From Trebouxia sp. TZW2008 (taxonomy: Eukaryota; Chlorophyta; Trebouxiophyceae; Trebouxiales; Trebouxiaceae), in NCBI GenBank assembly GCA_002118135.1, contig BDIU01000500.1, positions 1 to 43,979 of the forward strand: a stretch of 43,979 nt of DNA, read 5' to 3'. Each line of letters begins with the position of its first letter. Position 1 is the first letter of the stretch. The notes under the pieces were generated by a model. It worked only from the letters and a program-made list of their open reading frames with translations. It was not told the origin of the DNA and searched no databases. Shown piece by piece: positions 11,501 to 20,563 of the stretch. The position numbers and the translations under genes were made by a program.

Positions 11501-12806
11501 TTGAGTCACAGTGTTAGCAGCATCAATCTGTGCATGTCTGTGATTGCAGAACAAGCCTGGTGTTGGGAGACTGCAACCTAGTGATGCATCCTCAGTCGAG
11601 TCTGACAGCGTCAGCTTCAGCTGTCGTGCAGACGCACCTGCCCTGCAGAAAATGTGCACAGGTCTTGATTCACAATGATTGCAACATGAATTGGCACATC
11701 TCTGTGTCTGCAGGACAAGCCTGGTGCTTAAAGACTGCAAACAAGCAGTTTGCCCTCAGTCGAGCCTGATAAAGTCAGCTTCAGCTATCAGGCCGATGCA
11801 CATGCCTTGCAAAAAAGGTGTGAGGATCTTGAGTCACAGTGATAGCGGCATGAACCTGTACATCCCTGTGCCTGCAGAACAAGCCTGGTCTTAAGAGACT
11901 CCAATCAAGTGACGCACCCTCATTTGAGTTTAACAATGTCAGCTTCAGCTATGAGCCAGACACACAGTGCCATTGCAAAGTTGTCTCTTCCGTCTTTAGT
12001 CAGAAAGACAACAGCATCATCCTGTGAATTTTGTGCCTGCAGGACAAGCCTGGTGCTAAGAGGCTTCAGCCAAGCAGTACACCCTTAGTCAAGTTTGATG
12101 ACCTCAGCTGTTGCGCTTACTGAGATCTCTCAATCCACCTTAAGTCTCAGTAGCAAGAAGCATTGACCTGTGCATCACTGCGCTTGCAGGATAAGCCTGG
12201 GGCTAAGCGGCTGTAGACAAGTGATGCACCCTCAGTTGAGTTTGACAACCTCAGCTGTTGCGTCTAGTGACATCTCTCAAGCTACCTTAAGTCTCAGTAG
12301 CATGAAGCATCGACCTGTGCATCACTGTGACTGCAGGACAAGCCTGGGGCTAAGAAACTGCAGACAAGTGACGCACCTTCAGTTGAGTTTGACAACGTCA
12401 GTTTTAGCTATCAGCCAGACGCACCCGTGCTGAAGAACGTGTCCTTCAAGGTCGATGGCGGCCAAACCCTAGCCTTAGTTGGCGCCACAGGCAGCGGCAA
12501 ATCCTCCCTGCTGCGGCTGCTGTTTAGGTTTTATGACCCTGCCTCAGGGGTCATAAGGATAGATGGGCAAGCACTGGGGGATGTGACGCAGAAGTCCCTC
12601 AGAGCTGCTATGGCTGTTGTGCCGCAAGACACTGTGTTGTTCAATGACAGCATTCTGTACAACCTAAGGTGAGCATGAGCAGCAGACACTACCAATGTGT
12701 TCACATGCATTCAGTGTGCTCATTACTTGAAAGTGACAGCTGCAATGACAGCATTTTGTACAACCATACATACATACATACATACATACATCCATACGTA
12801 CATACA

Positions 12807-12840
<34 letters not shown>

Positions 12841-14612
12841 CATACATACATACATACATACATTCATACATACATACATACATACATACATACATACATA
12901 CATACATACATACATACATACATACATACATACATACATACATACATACATACATACGTAACGCACGCTAGTTGTGCTCAGAGGCCTTGCTAGGTACGTA
13001 TATTCACCAAACGACTGTCTTTGAGCAATCAAGTCTGTTCACAAGCTGAGCCATTTCCAATTAGCAGAACCTGGGGTCAGCATCAGTAGCACACCTGTCC
13101 CTGCTGAGACTGAGATTGTCTCAGGTGCAATTCAGTCCCTTCTTCTCGTTAGTTGCATGCTTGTCAGCTGCATGCCCATTCAAGCGCTCCCTGATGTTGT
13201 TTTCATGTATTTGGATGTACATGATTGAGAGCAGCGTGCAGGTGTGCAACACATGTCTTTGTGCTAGGTGCACGCTTTTGAATGCATGCAGATGTTCCAG
13301 GACAGCCATGGTGGCTCACAGTGTCTTGCTTTCAGGTATAGTAAGCCAACAGCAGATGACAATGAGGTACACAAGAGCGCTGAAGGTGTATCAGTACACC
13401 GAACCAACACCAAGCGCTTCCCACAGCACTATGAGACAGTGGCAGGCTTTGTGTATTGGGTCTCATCCGTGACAACTGAGTGTTTGCAGGTATGGCAAGC
13501 CAACAGCAGATGACAATGAGGTACACAAGAGCGCTGAAGCTGCATCAATACATCAGACCATCACTGAGCGCTTCCCACAGCACTATGAGACAGTGGTGGG
13601 GGAACGGGGTCTGCGCCTGAGCGGGGGAGAGAAACAGCGGGTGGCTTTTGCTAGGGCCTTGTTACGGAATCCCTTGATCCTGTTGCTTGATGAGGCAACT
13701 TCCTCCTTGGACAGCTTGACTGAGAAGCGAATACAAGACGCTATGGCGGCTTTGAGACAGCAGAGAACAACCATCATTGTTGCTCACAGGCTCAGCACCA
13801 TCATGGATGCGGATGTCATTGTCGTTCTCAAGGTGAGGCGCTGTTTGCTGTCTATAAAATCACTGACAGCACAATGAAAGCCTTCATGCAATGCTCTGCC
13901 GCAATGTGTGTATCACTGGGTATAAACAAAAGGGTGACACACAGAAAGGTGCGTTTTGTGTCAGGATACAGCTGGCAATGCTTTGCAATCAGACTTGATT
14001 GCATGAGCCAGCTGCATCATGATGTACATGCAAGGATACACACACAGGTGGCAGGATCTGTTTGCATGCCACAGGCTCTGTGTCAGGCCGTGTGTTTTGA
14101 TGAAGGCAACTGGGGCCATGCAGCAACACTATTTGTAACATACGGTGCGCAACAGAGACAAAGGTGAGAGCTAAGCCATGTCAGACCACTAATCACCTGC
14201 GAGAAGTGGCAGACAGCGGCGTCATTGGTAGCATACGGTGCTTACTCAAGACTTGCGCTGAGCTAGGACATGTCAATCAGTGCCCCTGAGTCTGTTGGCA
14301 ATGTGGCAATGTTTGCAGGATGGCGTTGTCATAGAGACAGGCACACATCCAGAGCTGGTAGACCGCAACGGGCACTACGCTGAGATGTGGAACAGGCAAA
14401 AGGAGACAGGTGCACTACCAAGGAGCATTTCCACTGCGTCCATGAGCTCTGCAACAACTTCAAGGGCTGCTGACGAGGGGTCAGTAGATCACCCCAGACG
14501 CTTCAGCAGGGGGGTCATTGGCAGCATCTTTGGGGGTGCGCAGGCCATGCTGGGTTATGGTGCTGGGCAGCCGAGTTCTGACACACAACCCCACAGTCCT
14601 CACAATGCCTGA
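5566..14612 (+). CDS. ABCB6/HMT1-type half ABC transporter with N-terminal TMD0 (ten exons)
   Basis: Half-size ABC exporter of the ABCB6 / heavy-metal-tolerance 1 group, which moves porphyrins or metal-thiol/phytochelatin conjugates across organelle or vacuole membranes; the substrate is not readable here. Exons: 5566-5898, 5975-6189, 6790-7111, 7518-7648, 8040-8330, 8819-9053, 10065-10235, 12337-12668, 13490-13832, 14319-14612; all phases join, giving 888 residues (human ABCB6 is about 840). Residues 1-185 hold hydrophobic segments of the extra TMD0 typical of this group. The core TMD follows, with family blocks LNNLRQYLWIPITQDAF, HRKTGELTRIMDRGT and KSAKATDALLNYETVKYF. The NBD has Walker A GATGSGKS (615-622), signature LSGGE (720-724), Walker B LLLDEA with D744/E745, and H-loop His776. 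Start at 5566 is chosen because MPAWW and the following Cys-containing stretch resemble the ABCB6 N-terminus; 5464 is possible. Intron 4 has a GC donor. Confidence 0.9.
7649..8039 (+). other. Non-canonical GC-AG intron in the ABC transporter
   Basis: Exon 4 must end at TTCAG (7648) for the protein to read A-F-R-R-I-S-L-D across the junction, as HMT1-type proteins do. The next bases are GCAAGC, a typical GC-type donor. The acceptor is CACTGCAG at 8032-8039. No GT nearby gives the conserved reading. Confidence 0.8.
9696..10513 (+). repeat. Exon-7 array of the ABC transporter: one intact and four decayed copies
   Basis: The intact exon is 10065-10235 (GVADGSLTVGDAVLFVTLMQ onward). Copies at 9696-9761 and 9869-9961 are preceded by CTGCAG and repeat only the first part of the exon; the second also carries a 27-bp internal duplication of GGAGTTGCAAATGGATCATT. 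Copies at about 10259-10375 and 10399-10513 repeat only the last part (LYAPL..FDLLASAPQIQ region) and its end; they contain stop codons, and the first retains a GTAAAG donor. The two downstream copies are spaced about 140 bp. Upstream relics keep the acceptor and downstream relics keep the donor side. Confidence 0.9.
11021..11189. repeat. Perfect 21-bp inverted repeat made of an exon-8 edge
   Basis: TCTTGGCCCAAGGCTTGTCC at 11021-11040 (plus the T at 11041) is the exact reverse complement of 11169-11189, which is the beginning of the first decayed exon-8 copy (AGGACAAGCCTTGGGCCAAG). One exon-edge fragment has therefore been inserted or flipped in the opposite orientation, unlike the other copies. 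Transcribed in the intron, the two arms could pair across about 127 nt. Confidence 0.85.
11171..12336 (+). repeat. Seven decayed copies of the 5' edge of ABC exon 8 (NBD start)
   Basis: Copies begin at 11171, 11396, 11550, 11714, 11878, 12043 and 12190, and the functional exon follows at 12337. Spacings are 225, 154, 164, 164, 165, 147 and 147 bp. Nearly all follow a GCAG-type acceptor (the first follows AAAG), and they vary around GACAAGCCTGGGGCTAAG, then CTCAGTCGAGTTTGACAATG and CAGCTTCAGCTAT. Some are open in the exon frame (11550, 11878), while others carry stops, such as TAG in the 12190 copy. None continues into the Walker A region, so only the last copy can serve as the real exon. Confidence 0.93.
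12744..12958. repeat. Copy of exon-8 3' edge followed by a (CATA)n microsatellite
   Basis: AATGACAGCATTTTGTACAA at 12744-12763 repeats the end of exon 8 (AATGACAGCATTCTGTACAA), about 100 bp downstream in the intron. It runs directly into about 190 bp of CATA/TACA tetranucleotide repeat with a few interruptions. The run is open in several frames as a Tyr/Ile/His-type repeat, but it is intronic. Confidence 0.9.
13336..13453 (+). repeat. Upstream copy of ABC exon 9 (acceptor plus 5' part)
   Basis: After a TTTCAG acceptor this segment encodes YSKPTADDNEVHKSAEG, matching YGKPTADDNEVHKSAEA at the start of functional exon 9 (13490). It remains similar through FPQHYETV, then diverges before the LSGGE signature. 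It is still open, and the period is 154 bp. Splicing to it alone would lose the signature and Walker B motifs, so it should be non-functional. Confidence 0.88.
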
Positions 14613-15168
14613 CTTTGGCAATTTTCCATGATATGCTTGTCTGTACAGTTACAGGGTTTTCACTTCCAGATGACCATTTAAACCTACAGTCCTCAACCCT
14701 GCAGTCCTCATGACAGGCGTACATAGTGGTATATATATGCCAGGCGCGATAAGTGTACATGCACAGCTCAATGGGCGATCTAGTTCATAGATTCACTTGC
14801 CACAAAGCCTCATGGACAGAATTATGTACTCGGCTGACTAGTTGTATCATGACTGATTGCCATGACTTTGTACATGTGTGCGCTTGCACATCTGCAGCTG
14901 AACCCTGCAAACTCTGGCAATTACGGGGTATTGACAAATAAGGCCCAGGCGGTTGGACAAACGCAGTAGATTGTGCTGAGCGACATGTTCCACACGCAGA
15001 GCAACTGGTGATCCTCGTGGGCAAGCGTTTCCAATCCAATCACTGATCACTTTGGCCGGTGGGTGTCATGCTTCAAATTTTGCTGGTCCTCTCGCCAATG
15101 ACAACACAAAAGCTTTTACATTCAATTTGTCTCGAGCTGCAAATGCAACTGCAGGAGCGATATTGTCT
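14613..15168. other. Intergenic, convergent 3' ends of ABC transporter and F-box gene
   Basis: About 560 bp without a supportable gene. It should contain the 3' UTRs of two convergent genes. No repeat or element is obvious. Confidence 0.5.
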
Positions 15169-16128
15169 TCATGAATGCTTCCGAGTGATGCACAATCGAC
15201 CTTTCTGTTCATCTACCAATTGCCAACCCTTGTCTCTGACAACAGCCATGGTAGCCAACATAGAGTCATCGTTCACGCTCCAGGTGCATTCTACATGCTG
15301 CACAGTGCTGCTCAAACAGGACAGATCGCGAAGCAAATATGTCTGTTCAGCAGCCCCAACAAGAAACAATTTCAAACGCTGCAAACTAATCAACTTTGAA
15401 AAAGGGCGCAGAGAGACTTGGCAAGGATCCCGCTGGAGTGCTGGATAATCAAGAACCATGCAGAAATTATGACAACATTTATAGCCATGCTCCAAGATAA
15501 TGTCAACACGGCTGCAGATGTTGGAAGAAGCAATTCTGCCAAAGACGTGAATATGGCACTGCTCTGGAACATTTTTACACCATGGTAGCTCACTGGCATG
15601 TAGATCTTCAACAATGACCGTTAACGTCTTGAGAAGGCAGAAGCCTTTGAGGTCAAGATGGAAAGTGCTCAGATCGCCACAGACCTCAAGCCACTTCAAA
15701 GATGGAAATCTGTTCGGTCGTATCAGATCTTGCGAATACGCTGCTGGCAGACCTCCTTCAACCAAATTAATCTTCTCTACTGAGGGAAACACTTCTGGCA
15801 TGTCTTCCAGCCTGCCACTCTGACATAAAAACACTACTTGTAACTTGTGACACCTTGCCTCCAGAACGCTTCTGTCTGAGCTGTCCAGCAGCATTGGCAG
15901 CACATTGAGCAGCTCCGGGCAACATTGCGAGTAGACTTTAAATTCGGACGCGTCGAAATTCGTCCATCTCCCGTCGTCATCAGCATATAGTTGATGACTC
16001 GCAGGGAGGAGGAGAGCGCTTCGCCATCCACTACAGACTGTGAGTAGACACACCTTCTGTCTATTCAAGGGCACAAAACTCAATATCTTGGCTAGCAGTT
16101 CGGGAGGAAGACGCTGCATGCGGTGCAA
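15169..16128 (-). CDS. F-box protein, single exon
   Basis: A 319-residue intronless ORF. Residues about 6-40 form an F-box (LPPELLAKILSFVPLNRQKV then LLTVCSGWRSALL), the segment that docks on SKP1 in SCF ubiquitin ligases. The remainder has short Leu-rich blocks (FPSLKWLEVCGDL, LKTLTVIVEDL, LISLQRLKLFLVG) consistent with degenerate leucine-rich repeats for substrate binding, but no clean LRR consensus. Start: ATG at 16128, with a second Met three codons later just before the F-box. Unlike its neighbours it has no introns, which is common for expanded F-box families. The substrate cannot be inferred. Confidence 0.75.
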   Translation of the reverse strand: MHRMQRLPPELLAKILSFVPLNRQKVCLLTVCSGWRSALLLPASHQLYADDDGRWTNFDASEFKVYSQCCPELLNVLPMLLDSSDRSVLEARCHKLQVVFLCQSGRLEDMPEVFPSVEKINLVEGGLPAAYSQDLIRPNRFPSLKWLEVCGDLSTFHLDLKGFCLLKTLTVIVEDLHASELPWCKNVPEQCHIHVFGRIASSNICSRVDIILEHGYKCCHNFCMVLDYPALQRDPCQVSLRPFSKLISLQRLKLFLVGAAEQTYLLRDLSCLSSTVQHVECTWSVNDDSMLATMAVVRDKGWQLVDEQKGRLCITRKHS

Positions 16129-17326
16129 GCAGGCTGAAGCTACAAGGCCTCAACACTCCGCAATGAGTGGGCTGCGAGAACAACTGCTATGTGCTGCAGC
16201 GAGACAGACACTTCGCCGCAAAAGTATCCAGCGCTGCCATCGCCCATCAGAGATTTGGCACGCTCCCCGCGCTGGATGAAACGGAGATGGTCAGGGAGAT
16301 GGTCTGGCGAAGGCGCTGGAGACGCTAGAAGAAGAAGAAGAAGCAATTTCCAAGCAACTGGTTTTCAGTAGTCAGCAGTGCATATCACGAGGTGTCGTCA
16401 GTAAGTTGATCAGCAGGCACTTATGACCGAAGCTTCACATAGTAGTTCGGAGCCGACATGTCACGAGCAGTATACACCAAAACTTTTGCATGCCTTGCGC
16501 ATTTGCCGCAATCATGTATACATATGTATGTTTGCCATGATGCTCAACGAGGGCATTTGGTCAGGAACAACCACGCAAGTTTCTTCTCAAGCGGCAGCCT
16601 TGGGCTACTTTTCACATCAAACCCTAATGGTGTAATTTTTTACAGCATAAGCTGATAGTGTTCGAGAATTCTCTTTATTTTGCTGTTTGGAAGGATGGCG
16701 TGAATACAGTTGTAGACAAGCGCGGCACCTGCTGATGATTCTGAGTATGAGGCATGATGCGCAGTCCAGAGGATGGAATGCAAATCATGTAACGGAAAAG
16801 CCATATGAGAACTGCCTCCAGGCACTATTTGCAACAGCCACAATATCTTAATGCACCTTTTGACCTAACTTGCTGATGATGTCAGCAAGCCTGCCAGCCC
16901 GAATTCCTTGCTCCACGTAACTTAAGCTGCAAACAAGCAAACGATTCTGAGATGTCTCATCTTGTGCAATAGTGAATGGTGTAAGCCAAGCTCAACTTGC
17001 GCAATAATCTCTCAAAGTATGCAAAGCCTCTTGTCTTGAGTGCCATCACCCATATAGTATAAAGCAGATGTAAAATTGGACCACAGCTTGGCCAGTATGC
17101 ACAGCAACAAAGCATGCATGGGAACAACACATGATCTGTTAGCAGTAATGCATACTTTTGACCAAAGCACACTATGTGTCACAAGCACTGTACAGTCAGT
17201 TCCCTTTATGAAGAATCTTGATGTAAAGACAGCGCAGCTGCAAACCAATCACTGCACTCTGACTGCAGTGGTGTAGCAGAGTTGTGTCTCAGAGCCATTT
17301 CGGTACTCAGATTCGACTACGCAATG
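16129..17326. other. Intergenic between F-box gene and secreted-protein gene
   Basis: About 1.2 kb expected to hold the F-box promoter on the left and the 3' UTR of the next minus-strand gene on the right. A short GAA run lies near 16327-16343. Small ORFs on both strands show no recognisable protein. Confidence 0.45.
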
Positions 17327-19836
17327 CTACAAGTGGTGTCTCTGAGTAAGCACAGCTTGCTGTAAGGACAATTTTCTAGGAACCAAAGCAGCCATACAAA
17401 GACAAGACACTGCACCTGAAGAGCTGCTATTGCAGGATCTGCCGCCAGCTGAAGCAATGGCATTGCTGATGGCTTGTGAAGTTGCAGAGCTGATGTTTCT
17501 TGCTGCATTCTCAGCATCACAGCTGATGTACCCATCTTGGCCAGCCTGCTGGCAGCATAAAACGTGATAATCTTCAAACCTTCGCGCTACTTTCTTCCAA
17601 CACCTCTCAAAGCAAGCAATCATCGTGTTTCGGAGCAACAGATGATGCAGAAGGCAAGTTGCACGTATGCACATGAAGATAGCTCTGGCTAGCATCTTCC
17701 AACCACCATTGCGCATCCGAGAAGGAGTACACAGGGGCTGTCATGCCCTTGGTGCCACTAGACGGCACCAAGGATATGCTTGGGAAGAGCAAAAGGTTAG
17801 TTGGCAACCTTGACATTCTGTGCCCCACACTGACTTGTATGCGTGACAGACAGCAACATGCATCTGCTGCAGGGCATCACGCATCTGCAAGAGAGCAAAA
17901 GTACAATGCTAAACGGCAACATGCATCCGCTAGAGAGCAAAAGTCAACTGCTAGAGGGCAACATGCATCTGCTAGAGAGCAAAAGTCATGTGCTAGAGGG
18001 CAACATGCATCTGCTGACCTGGGCAAAGGTCCGTGAGACGGCACCTCCCTGTTCAGCCACCTGAGACTCTGTTTGCATGCTTGCATGCTTGACAGAGGGC
18101 AACATCCATCTACAAGAGGGCAATATGCACCTGCTAGCAGGAAAGATGCATCTGCTGACCTGGGCAAAGGCTTGTGAGACTGCACCTCCCTGCTTAGCTA
18201 CCTCAGCAGCGTCCACCAAGGTAGCAATGGAGACTGCCAGCTGAGTGATGCTTGCTTGATCAGTGTATCCCACTGTCTGAGGATTGATCAGACTGTAAGC
18301 TTGCAGCCCCTGTTTGATGCCTTGAGTAAAAGCAGCAGTCTGTGCCTGGGGTGAGAGCTTTGAGGTGGCTTGTGCTATTTGCTGCGCTGCTGCTGATCCA
18401 GTTGTTGCTAGCCCACCAGCTTGAGCTAGAAACGCTGAGTTTAGCAGCAGTCCTCCAATAGCTGTTGCATTGTTTCCTGCGGCAAGCAAATTGCTGACGT
18501 GCTTGTGAGAAAAGACAAGAGAAAGACGAAAGAGCAGAAAGACAAGTCTACACCATTAGGCATCATGAGGGGAGTTTCTGTGTCATGCTTGAGTATACTG
18601 CAGGACATTCTGTCAGGATAGATTCAATGATTTTTGCAGATGGCTAGGCACTGAAACAGCAGAGAGGTCAGGTACTGTTCTGAAATCACATCCCTAGAGG
18701 ATGGTGCTTTTCCTTCAAACATGCACATGCTGAGATGTGCAGGCCTGCTGGAGGACATCTTAGGTGTTGAAAAGCCAAAGCATTGAGCTTGCTACCTGCT
18801 TGAGCAACAGTGCTTGCTGTAGCTCCCAGAACACCATTGACAATTGCCGTGACAGGCTGCAATGCTGCAGGATTGAAGTCGCTGAGGGCAAGAAACACCT
18901 TCAGATCAAAAGGAAGATTGATCAAGCCCACGCCAGAGGCTTGCGCCTGCACCATTCAGCATGTTTTGTCAAAAATCTACATTACAATGCAAGTAATGTC
19001 AGTTGTTTGCATGTGACAACTTGGGAAAATGGGTGCAACATCATATGCTGACAGACCAAAACATATCAGCAGCTTTTTGAGACGCTTTGCAGCGTTTTGG
19101 TTTGCATGCCGTGACGTTGAGTATGACCAACAAACAGGACAAGTCACCTGAAGAAGACCGCTTCTGATGGCTGCGTTCTGGCCACAGCTGTTCGCAATGA
19201 GCAGTGATACTCCGAGAGTGGGACCACCACCGTAGGAGTGAGTATGGCGCTCAGTGAAAAACTCGATGTCATGACTGATGCTTGCGGCAAATGCTGCAGA
19301 TATACTGCTTTGCTGGATGGCTGGCGTTTGCGCGAGGCCAGAGCAGAAAGCTGCAGCAATGCCTGGAGTGTCTGGGCCGCCGGAGGGGGAGATGGAATTG
19401 ATTGCAACGCGGTAAAATGCCTCGACCACATCTGGTCCCGTGCCATCTGCAGAAGATCACGGCAATGAAAGCTCCCTAGATGCCCAGCGGACACTTCGAA
19501 TGAGGAGTTCTACAATTGCCAAAGACGCTGCTTCGGCTTCTGCTGGTTGAAGCACAACATTTTGCGTGTTGTTGGGCTGGCCAAGTTGTTGACATGCTGT
19601 GCGCGCTGTGTGTCATACAGAAGCATACTTGCTGCAATAGCAGGTGCAAAGGCTCCCTTCACGCCGGCGGCGTCTTCGTTGTCTAGTGCTGTCTGTAAGC
19701 TTGACCTTATAGCGCTGGAGATGTCTGAGACGTGCTGCGCATTTGGCTCTGGTTCCACCTCTGCCTCAGGATTGGGTACAGCGGCCAAGGCAAGGGGTAC
19801 AAGGCAAATGACGCAGGCTAGACGACGAGTGTTCAT
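17327..19836 (-). CDS. Secreted Ala/Ser-rich protein of unknown function (multi-exon, junctions partly unresolved)
   Basis: The product starts with a clear signal peptide (MNTRRLACVICLVPLALAAV, ATG at 19836), followed by an acidic linker. Later coding blocks share a helical Ala/Ser/Gln-rich style: DVVEAFYRVAINSISPSG (exon about 19446-19148), ASGVGLINLPFDLKVFLALS (18946-18796), ATAIGGLLLNSAFLAQAGGL and TQGIKQGLQAYSLINPQTVG (about 18495-18160), and GYISCDAENAARNISSATSQ (near 17540-17420). Acceptor and donor sites are visible for the second, third and fourth blocks, but the first junction and the phase into the fourth block are not solved, so the chain is a model. I do not recognise the family. 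Secretion and low complexity suggest a wall or extracellular protein; that is inference. A copy of one exon's donor edge lies at about 18007-18048. Confidence 0.5.
17850..18175. repeat. Minisatellite and duplicated exon edge in the secreted-protein gene
   Basis: GGCAACATGCATCTGCTAGA recurs with a period of about 42 bp between 17850 and 18015, and related units reappear at 18095-18160. Next to it, GACCTGGGCAAAGG..GCACCTCCCTG occurs at about 18016-18048 and again at 18157-18192. On the minus strand the latter is the end of an exon (GGAVSQAFAQ) with its GTCAGC donor, and the former is a downstream relic (GGAVSRTFAQ). Confidence 0.7.
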
Positions 19837-20563
19837 ACTGATAGCCTTGCAGCCAAGCACTCGATTGCGGCTGAAGTGACAAGCCCTGCCGTGTTTGTGC
19901 TCCGCCTTTGAAGCCTGCGGAATCGGTGTGAAGCCGTCTCTCGAGCTGCGGCCCAGGCGTGTAGCAGCGGCTCAAACCTGCCGATATAGCGTTAACGTTG
20001 TGATGGCTTGCATGCGGACAGAATTGCTGAATTTTCTCGTGCCGAGACAGGTGCACGATCATAGCGACAGCAAGTTGTGATTGCACACCGGCGCCATGGT
20101 TTGCTTTCAAAGTGCAGGGCTTGAGATCTCATTTCCATTACTGAGATCTCAAGCCCTGCACTTGTGGATCAATTCATTGTGAACATGCAAAACGACCTTT
20201 TCAGAGACTGTCACACAACCCACGTATAGGCTCACGCAAATGCCGCACGGTTCTGTGTAGCGCATACGTCTGCATTTGCTGCTTCTGATGATGCTGCTGC
20301 TGCTAGCACGTTGCATGCTTTGACCGATGCTTTGCACTTTGGCCACGTGCAAAATTTAAAGGCATAGCTGGCGGCGAGCATTGCAACATGCTTTGACATC
20401 GTTTGACCGAGCACGCGACTGTTGCGTCGCTGTGATACTGCAAGCATCCATAGCATATATCCAAGCGTTATCGTCAGCTGAATACGCCGAGACAGATCAA
20501 ACAGCTTGTTCAGCTCGATGCGCGCGTTGACTCTGCAACCGCACATTTTGCAGCAACCTCGAT
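19837..20563. promoter_or_regulatory. Divergent region between secreted-protein gene and PGDH
   Basis: About 730 bp between two oppositely oriented start codons, so it should contain both promoters. It is CpG-richer than the introns and includes the perfect hairpin at 20110-20163. A minus-strand ORF of 104 codons (20232-20546) has no recognisable features. Confidence 0.45.
20110..20163. repeat. Perfect 22-bp inverted repeat with 10-nt loop
   Basis: The left arm 20110-20131 (begins AAGTGCAGGGCTTGAG, ends ATCTCA) is the exact reverse complement of 20142-20163. The loop is TTTCCATTAC. An RNA from either strand would fold into a 22-bp perfect stem. It sits in the intergenic region upstream of PGDH and of the secreted-protein gene. 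Confidence 0.9.

Noticed and set aside
12669..13032. Long Tyr/Ile/His and Met/Tyr/Val/Cys repeat ORFs on both strands
   Set aside because: They are translations of the (CATA)n microsatellite inside an ABC transporter intron and are not proteins.
16140..16346. Leu-rich minus-strand ORF just upstream of the F-box gene, signal-peptide-like
   Set aside because: The leucine run is a translation of a GAA repeat on the other strand; no further evidence.
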